This document shows positions 1-11,006 of a stretch of 64,000 bases of DNA, piece after piece. Under the pieces are notes generated by a model, which saw only the letters and a program-made list of their open reading frames with translations, was not told where the DNA came from and made no database searches. The stretch is from the NCBI RefSeq assembly GCF_020085105.1, contig NC_058042.1, forward strand, positions 9,437,501 through 9,501,500. The letters run 5' to 3'. Numbering within the stretch: the stretch's first letter is position 1; each line of letters opens with the position of its first letter. Made by a program: the position numbers and the translations under genes. This DNA comes from Siniperca chuatsi (taxonomy: Eukaryota > Chordata > Actinopteri > Centrarchiformes > Sinipercidae).

Positions 1-371
1 AAATAAAGGTAATGTTCAGGTACAGTCTAGTGCCATGTATAGCTGAATGTACTGAATGTTCAGTCCTGGCTCAGGAGGAGAGCGGGTCGTCCACTGATCA
101 GACACTGAACTTGGGCCAGGTAGCTCGCTGCCATCAGTGTGTGTGTGTGAATGAGAGACAAACGGTAAAGTGTTTTGCATAGAAGCGCCATGTAAATGCA
201 CAGGGGGTGGACGGAGGTAAACAGGGGGTTAGGGTATCCCCCAGTGGCATCACCCCAGTCCTCCCACTGCCCGTCTCTGTGCCAACGTGACCACCTACAC
301 CACTACTCGAGACTGGCATTTTAACAACTCTACAAGCATTTGTTCAAGAGGAGGTTCCGGCTGTAGGGTTA

Positions 372-398
372 GCACGCACACACACACACACACACACG
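372..398. repeat. (CA)n microsatellite
   Basis: An uninterrupted run of CA dinucleotides. It is a simple sequence repeat, and the Thr/His-rich open frames across it are by-products of the repeat. Confidence 0.95.
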
Positions 399-589
399 CA
401 TCAGCCTTCCTGGTGGGTGACCGTTCACACCTCATATCAGAAGAGTTAACCTTGTCTAGTTATGTGTGCTGTACCACGACCAGTGTGCCCAAACCCTACT
501 GGAGTATGTGAGGGATGACAGGGAAGGCTGAAGAAGTAGGAGTCAAGTTACAACGACAGACGGAGAGAGTCGAGGAAGAAGAGGAGAGC

Positions 590-590
<1 letters not shown>

Positions 591-623
<33 letters not shown>

Positions 624-635
624 TGTGTGTGTGTG
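591..635. repeat. (GT)n microsatellite, interrupted
   Basis: A GT run interrupted by a short GAGAGAGA block. Both strands read as open frames (Val-Cys or Thr-His), which are artefacts of the repeat. Confidence 0.95.
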
Positions 636-1339
636 GCTGCAGAGGGGCTCACAGGGCACCTGTTCAAAATGCGTTCCCCTGTGTAACTCAATCAGATGCA
701 GAGAGGAAAGAGACAAGTGTTTTGAAAGAGCTCCGTCCAAGGTTGAATGTTTCAGTGGCCACATAAACACCACTGTGACTCACAGCCACAGGTGATTTAT
801 TGGTCTTTAAGACAACACATAACCATATATATTTTTAAAAAAATAGATCACAGACTCATGGGAAGGTCAGGAACATTGACCATCCAGCATCAGCCGACGT
901 CACTCACTGTCAACAGGTGTTGCTTTCTATATATTATTGTTTTTTGTAACTCAAAATTAAATGAAAAAGTCAGATGAGTTTACCTCAAAGTGTGCTGCAA
1001 CCCCTATCACTCATTACCTCAGCTGAGTCTGACACATAAATCAAAGTGGGTGTAACATACATTCCTAGTAGTCAACACTCAGTTATACAGCAAGTTGTCA
1101 AAGTGAAAACACAGCAGGTTTATTACCAGGTCAGGTGTGGCTGAAAGACTGGATAGATTTTGTAATACCACTATTAATACTAGTAATAACTTTCCTATGT
1201 ATAGACAAAACGCATATATTTGATATAAATTCAACTGGAAAACAAAGTAATAATAACAGGAACAATGAAATAAAAGGCCCAACCCAAAGTCCAGCCAAGT
1301 GGTAATAAATGTGAGTCAGACAGGATGGCATTAACCTGA

Positions 1340-1800
1340 GCAATATGGACAAATACAGTTCCCATAGTGTGCAATATAATAACTGTGTACATAGTGAGTG
1401 ACTAATTGCAATAAGTTTACATTATTCCCAGATAGTGCAATACAAGAATTATGTGCAATAAAACAAATATGTATATGAAGACTAATATGCACGGACAACA
1501 ATAGCAATAACTTTTCTTCTTACCATATTTTTACTTGATACATATGTAATCTACTTCAGCAATTTGATATTTATATTTATATATCTTGATCATATTTCCT
1601 TCTTTTTATTTAACAGCTTTCTTGTTACATTTTATATTGTATAGTGCATATCCTGCACTTTTAAATTCTTATGTTATACTGTATATTTTGGTACTGTAAT
1701 AATATTTTTCATATCTCTGTATGACTCAGCACCTGATTGGATATGCAACTGCAATTACGTTGGCGACAATGACAATAAAGCTCTCTTAAATTACCTGAAT
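1340..1800 (+). repeat. Probable old LINE 3'-end remnant
   Basis: AT-rich block with recurring 'gtgcaata' words (about 1368-1465), then T-rich sequence with 'cctgcacttt', closing with 'gacaatgacaataaagctct'. That closing phrase resembles the 3' tails of non-LTR elements common in fish genomes. No coding sequence survives. The class is assigned from remembered consensus style, so it is tentative. Confidence 0.35.
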
Positions 1801-2089
1801 CTTGAATCAATAGTTAGGGAACTGTTGAGTCTGCATAACTAAAATTCGAGGAGGACAAACTGGCCGGCTGACCTGAGAGAAACTGATTATTGGATACAAA
1901 AAAGCAATAGTCTGTGCAGCCAGCCATCATTGAATTACATGTCCCCTTATTATTACTGTATTGTGTGCATTGATTCCCTAAACAGAAATAGAGATTAATA
2001 GTGGAAGAAGAATAGAATAAGTTGAGAAGCATAGAGTTTTTGATGTAAGATGTATTCAAGAGATGATCACAAATATTCTTTGGACATTT

Positions 2090-2235
2090 TATGCATTTAT
2101 TAGATACAGTAGAGGGATGAAAAGAAATGAGAGGAGAGAGAGATGGGAAATGACCTGCAACAAGGGTCACCTGCCGGATTTGAACCGGGGACACTGTTGC
2201 TCATGGTCGGCGCCTTAAACCTCTTGCCTCACCTG
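2090..2235 (-). repeat. tRNA-derived SINE, minus strand
   Basis: Read on the minus strand, the block carries an RNA polymerase III B-box-like GGTTCAAATCC (plus-strand 2176-2186, GGATTTGAACC). This is followed by a pyrimidine-rich tRNA-unrelated part with 'CATCTCTCTCTCC' and then an A-rich tail. Two further copies with the same order of parts lie at about 5846-6052 and 8390-8545. The family name is not assigned. It is a dispersed tRNA-like pseudogene-type repeat, not a functional tRNA gene. Confidence 0.7.
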
Positions 2236-2862
2236 AGCAGCATTCACAAATAGTGATAGTCTTATTGATCTTTGTATTATTGGAACTATTTTCTTAGTTC
2301 TTAGTAAAAAAGGCTCAATAGATTTGTAAAGTTAAACGTGTTTACACACCTCACTGTGAACAGTTTTCATCGGAATTACTTTCTACTGTGTCTGTCTATT
2401 GAGTGACATTATTTCTGGAAAGAGATGTTGCTGTTGAAGTTTTTAAATGTAATTTTCGAACGCTCTAAACGCCATAAGCTAAATTGTATTCACTCAATTT
2501 GATAGATAGACTGGAGGCAGAAATATCAGAGACGGATTATTCAAAACCTGGACAAATAAAACCACAACTATCTGCATGAATAAATACCAGAAAGAAAATA
2601 TGTTTTTTGTATAATGTGGCTGAACTGACCCTTTAACAGAATCTGTGTCAGACCAGCAATTGCTATTGACGCCATGTAGCGTCCTGGTTGCGTGTGTGTT
2701 GGTGATAAGGTGTGTGTGTGTGTTGTGAGTGTAGGGGTGGTGGCGTATAAAGGTTGGTGGGAGAGTAGACAGGGTGTCCGGCACCAAACCACCTCCCAAA
2801 ATAAACACAGTCCCTGCGTCTCTGTGTCTGTCCAGTTGCAGACCAGCGGGCTCCCACAGCTC

Positions 2863-2890
2863 CAGCAGCAGCAGGAGCAGCAGCAGCAGC
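2863..2890. repeat. (CAG)n-rich trinucleotide tract
   Basis: An imperfect CAG/GAG trinucleotide run. In the minus frame it reads as poly-leucine and imitates a signal peptide, but that frame opens with GTG and has no splice context or recognisable downstream domain. Confidence 0.85.
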
Positions 2891-3033
2891 CGAGAGGAGA
2901 CTGGGGCCAGGCGGCCTGTCACAGGAACAACATGTCATCAGCTTCATCGCTCCCCTAATGGCTCTCCTCTAGACCAGAGACATGGCAGACAGTGTGTTGC
3001 CCCACCAAGGCGGCAGTTTTCTCTGCTCTCACT

Positions 3034-3058
3034 CACACACACACACACACACACACAC
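3034..3058. repeat. (CA)n microsatellite
   Basis: A pure CA dinucleotide run within otherwise unremarkable sequence. Confidence 0.95.
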
Positions 3059-3314
3059 GTACATAAACATTCGTGCACACACAAACACTCCTGCTGCCCA
3101 CTCCTAGCCACTTACGGGCCAGCACTGGAGAGACTAGGAGGCCCCCTTATGAAAACATGCAGGGGTGCTGGAGATAATGTCTAGCCAGACATTTGGACTC
3201 ACGCCAGGCTGCCCTCTTAATCTGAGGTCCATAGGAATCGCTGCACAGAAACACTGCCAAAGGTCAGAAACATTAGCCAGCTAAAATATTTATCTGTTTG
3301 GAGCTGATCCTGAC

Positions 3315-3925
3315 TTAAAGGAATAGTTCAACATTTTGGCAAATACGCTTTCCTGCAGAGACTTAGATGAAAAGGTGGATACCACTCTCATATATGTCTG
3401 TTGTGTATGAAGCTACAGCCATCAGATGGTTAGGTTGGCTTAGCATAAAGACTGGAAACGGGGAAACAGCTAGCCTGGCTCTGTCCGATGGTAAAAAAAA
3501 TACAAAAAAATACCAGCACCTCTAAAGCTGACTAATTAATTTGATTGATTGATTAGTGAGCTTTAGAAGTGTTGCTAGGCGGATTTTGATACCATTTGAC
3601 AGTTTAACAGCAGGTTAGCTTAGCTTAGCATAAAGACTGGAAACAGGGGGGAAACAGCTAGCAGGGCTCTGTCCAAAGGTTAAAAAAAAAATCTGCATAC
3701 CAGCACCACTAAAGCTCACTAATTAACAAGTTAGATCTTGTTTGTTTACTCATACAAAAACCAAAATGAATTAATTAATTATAGGACAGAACCAGGCAAG
3801 CTATTTCCCAGTTTCCTTAGCTTTATGCTAAGGTAAGCTAACCAGCTGCTGGTTGTAGCTTTATATTTAGCATACAGTGGTATTGATCTTCTCATCTAAC
3901 TCTCGGCAGGAACCTCACACCTTAA
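3315..3925. mobile_element. TTAA-bounded inverted-repeat element ('TTAGCTTAGCATAAAGACTGG' family)
   Basis: The block begins TTAA-AGGAATAGTTC (3315) and ends at another TTAA (3922-3925). Subterminal segments are inverted copies: 'ttcctgcagagacttagatg' (about 3350) pairs with the complement of 'catctaactctcggcaggaa' (about 3893). Inside, two diverged direct copies of 'gcttagcataaagactggaaa' occur (about 3438 and 3617). No open frame is present, so it is non-autonomous. A 5'-type fragment of the same family lies at about 31,118-31,273. The overall form is that of a miniature DNA transposon; the superfamily is uncertain. Confidence 0.65.
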
Positions 3926-5616
3926 GAGAGCGAAATAAGTCTAGAAGCCGCCTGAACGTCTTTCCGTGTTAACAGTTCTCTCAGTTCAGCACACACCCAT
4001 CCCTGTCTGCTGGACTTCTGGCACCAGAGAGGGCGTAATCAGGCCTCGCTCTGCCCTTTTACTCACAGTTCAGCTCTAATGCTCCACCATCCCTTTGAAA
4101 CTGCACTCAGCTACCCTTTCAATGAATTTCCATGCACTTTTTTTTTTCAAGGACCACATATTTATTTTCTTTCTCTCTCTTTGCGGGACCGACTCTCACG
4201 CTCACCACTGGAGCTAGGCAAGCCGCTGGCTGCAGTAGTTAGCTCATTAATCACTGTTCTCCTCTCCCCCTCCGTTCTGAGAAACAGAGTCACTAATTAA
4301 TGGAAAGCACTTTATGACAGAACACAGGGGTTTCCTGGAAATTAACCATTAATCTGGACTTCCATTATAGGTCTAATAGCATGAGGTGGGTGGGGATGGA
4401 CAGGTTTGAAATGGTGGGAAGGGGTTATGGCAGTAACACGACACTAGAAACAAGAGCTGCATAAAAAATTGTGTAAAACCTCATTAATGTTAATGCAGGC
4501 ATTAGCCAAGTTAACAACTGTGCAGGTTGATGGATGCTGCATCACCAGCTGTATGTTAAAATAAACATTTCAGAATATTTAGGTGGAATCTTATGACGAC
4601 TGGTTGTGTTTATGTGCACTAATGCAGACTTGCACGTTGACTATTTTGGGGCATTTGTGGCTTTTATTAGATAGTTATTACTAAAGAGGTCCTTGTCTGA
4701 ACTCACACATAGAACATTGTAATTACATGCTACATGCCAGGACATTATCATTATCAGTGGATGTATCATATTTCCCCATGCCTAGTCGCTGGAGATTGTT
4801 CAGCATACATTCTGCTCGATTTGAGATCCTGTTAGTTTTGTAACCACATTTGCGATTTGACAATATCCTTTTTTAACCAGTTAATTGGACACACCGTTGC
4901 TAGAAAACACACTTGGTTTCAGGACACAACATTACATTCAAGAATACATTTTGATATCAGTTTGACAAATAGCTGTTTTGGCAGAGTTTGGGACCGGTTA
5001 TAAGTGCAGGATTTAAGATTTGATGTAAATCTGTTGGTCTAAAATTAAAGTAAACACAAAATTGGCCATGCAGCTAGAAGTATGCTCTGTACTGACGTTT
5101 CCGAGCGAACTATTCCTGTTTTCAGTTTCTGTGACACAAACAGGCAAATAACCTACCTGCCATCCAGTTATTATACCATCTTGTTTCTTTCTAAATCAGC
5201 ATGTTCACTTTAGTTTTGTAAACATATGCAAAATCGAAAAACACTTAGAGTCACAAATCACATTCATACACGGAATTCCAGTCAATCAGTATTGTAGCTC
5301 CTTGGGCAAGTACCAAAATCATACACCAAAACCTTGTCCTGGGATCCTCATAAAACTGGGTCTGGTTTTGGTAAGGACCAAGGTTGTGGGACATGATATT
5401 TGTGCGTTTGTTTACTTTCACAGTATTGTATTTTGTTTAGACTTCCATTGGGGGGAACAGTATCTAAGAAAACGAGGAAGGAAATGGGATGAAAACAAAG
5501 GAAGAGGAAGGGAACCCAGTGTGATGGAGCCTGTCCCTCACTGATCCTGGTTCAGCCGGAGTCATGCGGACAGCGGCGCCACCGCTGCAACTAATGGCTG
5601 TGGTCATTCACAGAGG
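3926..5616. other. Gene-free unique-looking stretch
   Basis: No exon with plausible splice sites and no family-like reading frame was found on either strand. The part around 4080-4380 is less AT-rich than its surroundings and contains several ATTAA words. It could be conserved non-coding sequence, but this cannot be told from one genome. Confidence 0.5.
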
Positions 5617-5640
5617 ACTTTTTATTTATTTATTTATTTT
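5617..5640. repeat. (TTTA)n short tandem repeat
   Basis: About five TTTA/TTTATT units in a row within AT-rich DNA. Confidence 0.8.
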
Positions 5641-5845
5641 AAATGAAAGCACAAACAACCAAACAAAAAAATGAATGGAGGGGGAATTGATGTGGCCTGT
5701 TTTAGTTGTTATCCCAATTTAGAATCATACTCTCTGAGGTCAAGTGCCTAGGAACAATATGTATTTGAAAGTTTACAGCTTAGTGGTGCATCACTTTGCT
5801 GGATCCTACAATTAATGTAAGCTGCAGGGACGTCAATGCATTATT

Positions 5846-6052
5846 ATGTGCTTTTTTTTAAAGCATTTTTGGGCTTTTTTTTTTGGGCATGCGTTTATTA
5901 CAGCGATTACAGTAGAGAGACGACAGGAAATGGGAAGAGAGAGAGGGGGGGAATGACATGCAACAAAGGTCCACAGCCAGATTTGAATAGGGATGTTGTG
6001 GTTCATGGCTGGCGCCTTAACCCAAGGCCACCAGGGCACCACTGTTGTGTTG
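5846..6052 (-). repeat. tRNA-derived SINE, minus strand (second copy)
   Basis: Same order of parts as the copy at 2090-2235. On the plus strand an A/T-rich tail region (poly-T from about 5849) is followed by 'acagtagagagacgacagga', 'gggaatgacatgcaacaaagg', a degraded B-box complement (GATTTGAATAGGG near 5981) and 'ggcgccttaaccc'. The B box is mutated, so pol III activity is unlikely. Confidence 0.7.
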
Positions 6053-6217
6053 TGTTCTTTTAAAGTAAGCAAATACTCAACAATACATTTTTTAGGTACT
6101 GTGGCCACAAATCAAGGTTGTCAGTGACCAAAATACTGTATTATACTGGGGGGGATTCTTGCCATCACAGAATTAAAAGTGAAGGCAGGAGCTTCTGAAT
6201 CAAAGTGGCAGCTCTTA

Positions 6218-6817
6218 CTGATGAGCAGTGGTGGAATGTACTAAGTAATGTGCTTAATTAGAAATTAGAGGTACTCTTACTCTTTACTTGAGTATTTCCA
6301 TTTATGCAACTTTATACTTTTTTATACTACTATACTTAAATATTATACTTTTTACTCCACTACATATGTCTGCCAGCTTTAGTTGCTTTTTACATTAAAA
6401 ATGTTCATATCCTTCCTGTCCAGTGAAAACCATGTATTCCCAAATTTGGTGATTTTAAATTTGAATGTTTCTGAGAAGGATTAAGTGTTCCTTTATGGGA
6501 TGAGAAAAGTCTCCCACTTCTACCCAACTACCCAGCAATATATAAAGTAGTTAAAATTAGCACAACCTTAAACACCTACAGCAGTAAAATGCAACATACA
6601 CATGAATGCAGCAGTAATATTTATCCAAAAACATCAAAATTTTACTGCATGAGTACTTACTTTTGACACTTTGACATTTTGCTGATATTACATACTTTTA
6701 CATAAGTAAGGTTTTGAATGCAGGACTTTTACTTGTAGTGGAGTATATTCACTTTGTGATATTAGTACTTTTACTTAAGTAAAGGATCTGAATACTTCTT
6801 GCGCCACTGCTGATGAG
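6218..6817. mobile_element. Non-autonomous hAT element (Tol2-like ends) with 8-bp target duplication
   Basis: The element body 6226-6809 starts CAGTGGTGGAA and ends in the complement ..CGCCACTG. It is flanked by a perfect 8-bp direct repeat CTGATGAG (6218-6225 and 6810-6817), the hallmark of hAT transposition. Subterminal regions are rich in 'TACTTAAGTA/ACTTGAGTA' words, as known for Tol2-type hAT ends. No transposase frame is present. Relatives occur at 21,148-21,504, 29,777-30,529, 36,971-37,569 and about 38,985-39,365. Confidence 0.9.
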
Positions 6818-8389
6818 TATATCATGTTAATAAATAAGAAATTACGTTAAAAATTGAGGCCTTTCTAAAAGAAATTGCAGGTTTTAAATTATGGAAACCC
6901 AAAGTGTTCATTATGTAATAAATAAATAAGACACTGTGACAGAAATATTTATATGACAAAATATGTGTTCTAACCATGAAATTGTTAAATTGAGGTTTTT
7001 TTTAAACTCAGCTTAATATTATGAAATGTTATTTCATCCAGCATTTTTCCTAATGGTCGTTTTATTTCATAATGCAACCCACAAAGTCTTGGTCTGTCAA
7101 ACAAGACAAACAGAGCCAGTTATGTGTTTGGCTCTGCCCTGTTTGTTTTAAAATGTCATTTGATACGACAATGTCATGGTTACATTACATATTCTGAATG
7201 TATTTAGTCATATAATCAATCATTTCACAATGTCTTATTTATTTATTTAATACTGAACACTTTGGGTGTCCATAGGAATCAAGGTTTAAACCCTGTAAAG
7301 CACCAAAAATTTGCTGCCTACTATCCTGCAAAGTATTTACTCACCTGGTTTACACACTGTCTTCCCTACAGATGGCCACGCAGAACTGCTTCATGTCACC
7401 AATGTACGCTCAGAGGTTTGAGGCTTTGTGCTCTGAGGTCCGATGACTCTTTGTCTATGCTCAGATTCAGCTTAAATAAAATGTGCTTTAGGTTAAGGTA
7501 CCACTTTTGACTGAGATAGGAGATATTAAAAATTAATTGTTATAAATAAAAGGTGAAAAGTACAGAAAAGCAGGACTCAAGGTGTGACATATAGCAAGCA
7601 CATGCATGTAGGGTTCAACGTGTTGCATGTTACAAGACTTCATTTTCACACGGTGTGAGCAAGTTATTCCAAACTCACAGTATAACACATTCCTGAGTGT
7701 ACCGCGAATTATTTATGATCGATTTAGCTCCAGAGCAGAACATTTATCATTAACTTGATATTTCTTCTGATTTGTTAGTTTATCCTTGAATCACCTCAAA
7801 TACATGCATCCACAAAATAAGCACTTCATGATGTTTCCCTAAATCAAGAATAACGTGAGGCTAATTTTCACAGTCACTGACAGTGAAGTATTTCATCATG
7901 AGATGGCAGCTGCATGGGGTTGCTTTAGCCAGAAAATTTAAATGTAGCCTACAAAACACAAACTTTTATGCCTTCAAGTTCATAACCTTCCCAGTGAGGA
8001 TTTGGCAGACAATGGTGAGTAACTTAATATAGATGACCTAACAAAGCTGAACAGAGATTGATGACTAAAACAAACTTTGAGATCCTCAGGATGTTTCAGT
8101 CATGATGTTCATGATTTTCCCTTCAGAGTCCAGGTTGAAATCAAGATGTTATCTTTGCCGTACTGATGCCTGGGCTCTGGTGCAATTTCTATTTAATATC
8201 ATGTCTGCTGGCACTGCCTTTGTTTTTAAGTCTTACCATAAACCCCATTTTTGGAGAACTGCCTGACTGACAAATATCTGTTTGTTGCTTGATGATAGTG
8301 CTTTGCCATGTTACTACCTAATGATACCATTTTGTCCTTTTACTCTGGTTTATTTTTACTGGCCTTGTATTTGTTAAGACCTTTGGGGG
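6818..8389. other. Gene-free AT-rich stretch
   Basis: No exon-like signal or clear repeat boundary was recognised on either strand. Open frames are short and have no family resemblance. Confidence 0.5.
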
Positions 8390-8545
8390 GCATTTTGCCA
8401 TTATTTGATAGCAGACAAAAAGACAGGAAACACTGCGGGAGAGAGGGAGAGATGACAGGTATGATATGAAACGAAGGTCACTGGCAGGACCGTTGAGGTT
8501 ATATGGTATGATTCTTAATCATTAGGCTTCCAGGACACCCTACTG
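8390..8545 (-). repeat. Degraded tRNA-derived SINE copy
   Basis: Contains 'gacaggaaacactgcgggag', 'gagagatgacaggtatgata' and 'cgaaggtcactggcagga' in the same order as the two better SINE copies upstream. The B-box region is barely recognisable, so this is an old, diverged copy. Confidence 0.45.
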
Positions 8546-8772
8546 ATATTTTTGTTAAGATTTTCCTGTTGTATCCTTTAGGGCATAGCTTTTATCTAAT
8601 GTTCTGAGTCTGAGAAAGCATTCTTCTTTGTACTATTTAAACACATTTATTATAATAATATAATTAATAATGAATTTGCCGTTATAATAATATAATATTT
8701 ACCCAATATCATAATTAGACTCCACTAATCAAACAAAAACATCCAATCCATTCATTACATTGTGAAAATATG

Positions 8773-9998
8773 TTAAAGGTTCTATAGGTAACTTTCAGAA
8801 AACCCTTGTTAATAATGACACCTTTGGCCGTTAAGTGAACTTCAGTTACTTAGGCGCAAGCGGGCACCATCCTGGGCATCGGCCAAAAGTGACATACACA
8901 AGACTAAAATGAACACTGAATAAATTACAATCATAACGTTACTATCTGTAATGTCCTATATTTTATTTGGACCATTGGCTCCATGATACTAGCTTGCCGT
9001 TTGCAAATCACCCCATCAGCCAGCACCACGAAGCAACCAGACCCACAACGTGCAGCCAGCCAAGCCACATCCAGCCAGCCAACCCCAGCTTAGCTTAGGT
9101 TACAGTTAACTAGTTGGCCGCCCCTGCCTTGCATCGCTCTTGGCTAGTAGAAAGCAAATGTTATACACCTTTGCTTTGTACCGTTACATAATTTATTGTT
9201 GGCTAATATCAAAACAGTTTGTCTTAATACATAAGTTAGTACCATGGATCACGTTAGCTGGTGAAGAAATTTGGCAAGCTAGCCAAATAGCATATCCACT
9301 CATATAGTATTTTGCTAGCGATAATATTAGCGAGCAAGCAAGCTAATGTTAGCCAGCCAGCTACAACCCAGCCAAGCTGCACGTATTCAGCTGCCCCACA
9401 ACGCCAGCCGACAAAGTAACCTGCAAACGGCGAGCCAACCAATTTACCAGCCAGATTAGCCTCTGGAGTCTGGATGAATTAGCTGACATTATCCACCCAA
9501 GACAGTATTTTGCTACGTTAGCTAGCTATCAATTCGTCTGTGTTAGCAAGCAAGCTAACGTTCGCTAGCTAAAACCACAATATCACAATATATTTCTCAT
9601 GCTTTGCAGTAATATTAGCTTTGACTTTGGACTTTGTGTTGGACTCTGTGTTGTAGTGAGTGCTGGTCATTTGTTGACATTAGCGGACTCCATTTCTAAC
9701 CTAACGTTGGTAAATAAATATGCTAAATAGTGTCACAGTCACACACTGTTAACACTGTGAGGAAGTGGAGAGAGAAGGCACTCGGGAGACTGCATAAATG
9801 ACACATCCTTTTGATTTTCCTGGAAAAACCGACCCGAGTCCTTTACATAGAAATCAATCCACATGCTGTCATAGAAAGTCTGGGAATTTTTAAGTTACGT
9901 TAGCCTACAACCCGTTGACAAATTGGCAATAAAAAATGATTAATATATAAAATTAATACGTAAAATGAATAAAAGAATCTTACATATGGCACCTTTAA
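8773..9998. mobile_element. TTAA-flanked non-autonomous DNA transposon, about 1.2 kb
   Basis: The left end TTAAAGGTTCTATAGGTAAC (from 8773) and the right end, read as complement, TTAAAGGTGCCATATGTAAG (to 9998) form terminal inverted repeats beginning at TTAA. TTAA targets are used by piggyBac and Kolobok elements, so the element is a non-autonomous member of such a group or a similar family. The interior is rich in 'GCTAGC' and 'AGCCAGCC' words and has no transposase frame. The right TTAA is shared with the next element. Confidence 0.7.
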
Positions 9999-10359
9999 AT
10001 GAGTACTCCACCGATTTAGCACTGGGCTCCTATTCCTTGTCAAAACCTGGCGCCTACAATACCCACAATGCAACTCAACTGCAGACAGTTCAGTCGGCGA
10101 TTTGGATGTGTTATGCTAGTAGCCGCTAATGTAGCCTCGAGCTGCTAGCCTATAGCAGAGATGAGGAACGGGCTACAGAGGTCTGGTAAACTCACTCCTC
10201 TGTTATTTTTTCATTTTCAAACTTGTAGTCTTCAGCTCCAACCGACGCTGACTTAAGTGACATCATTTGAGGCAATTTATCAGATTTCACACAGCTTCCT
10301 CTGGAGCCTCAAAAGGCTTTATACAACTTTTTCCCACAAGACCTGAGTTCCCCTTTAAA
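9995..10359. mobile_element. Miniature inverted-repeat element abutting the previous one
   Basis: The left end TTTAAATGAGTACTCCACCG (from 9994) and the right end, read as complement, TTTTAAAGGGGAACTCAGGTC-like (to 10,359) share a short imperfect inverted repeat TTTAAANGNGNACTC. The interior is 350 bp without an open frame. It begins exactly where the 8773-9998 element ends. Confidence 0.55.
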
Positions 10360-10958
10360 AATACTCATTAGGTATCAGGGTCAGGCTGAGGTCACAGTTA
10401 GTGACTGTGTTTTATGATGTAGCAAATGAAAAAGTGACATTTTGTAGAACATTTACTTTTTGTCACCTTATAGTTGGTTTAATATTAACAACGGACTATC
10501 TGAACGAAGTGTTGCCTTACAGTGATGCTAACACTTTGGCAATACATCTACATTTTAACTACAGTTTAAAAATGCACTGTATTATTTTTAATTTATGTAA
10601 CAGAACTCAGACAACAACTGCATAGATCGTATTCTGAAAGGTATTCATGCGCAGACAGTTAATTAATCATTAAATGTGTTATAGTCCAGTATTTCAAAAG
10701 CAGCACATGTTCCATAATAAACTCAAGAGCGTTACAAAATTCTAAGAAATTAATCTCCTAATAGCTGTGGCACATTAACAGATAAGACATTACGTTTATG
10801 GTTTTACTGATTTGACATATCTGTCTTCAGTTTGCAGTTGGTGACAAACGGGAGCAGATGACCGGCTGGCAGGGGGATGGAGCGAGACGTTAAACAGAGG
10901 TGACAATCTCTGAGGAAGGTGGAGTATTTGCCACCAAGTCTGACGCTCAAGATGCTCA

Positions 10959-10959
<1 letters not shown>
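10360..10959. other. Gene-free stretch
   Basis: No gene, exon or clear repeat boundary seen. Confidence 0.5.

Positions 10960-11003
<44 letters not shown>
10960..11003. repeat. (CA)n microsatellite, about 22 units
   Basis: The longest pure CA run in the window. Minus-strand frames through it read poly Cys-Val and are artefacts. Confidence 0.97.

Positions 11004-11006
<3 letters not shown>

Noticed and set aside
2176-2186. tRNA gene suggested by a B-box match
   Set aside because: No cloverleaf or acceptor stem can be formed, and the same block recurs twice more. It is a SINE.
2494-2922. Minus-strand open frame with leucine run resembling a signal peptide
   Set aside because: The leucines come from the CAG tract, the frame opens with GTG, and later parts read CA-repeat and AT-rich DNA with no domain or splice signals.
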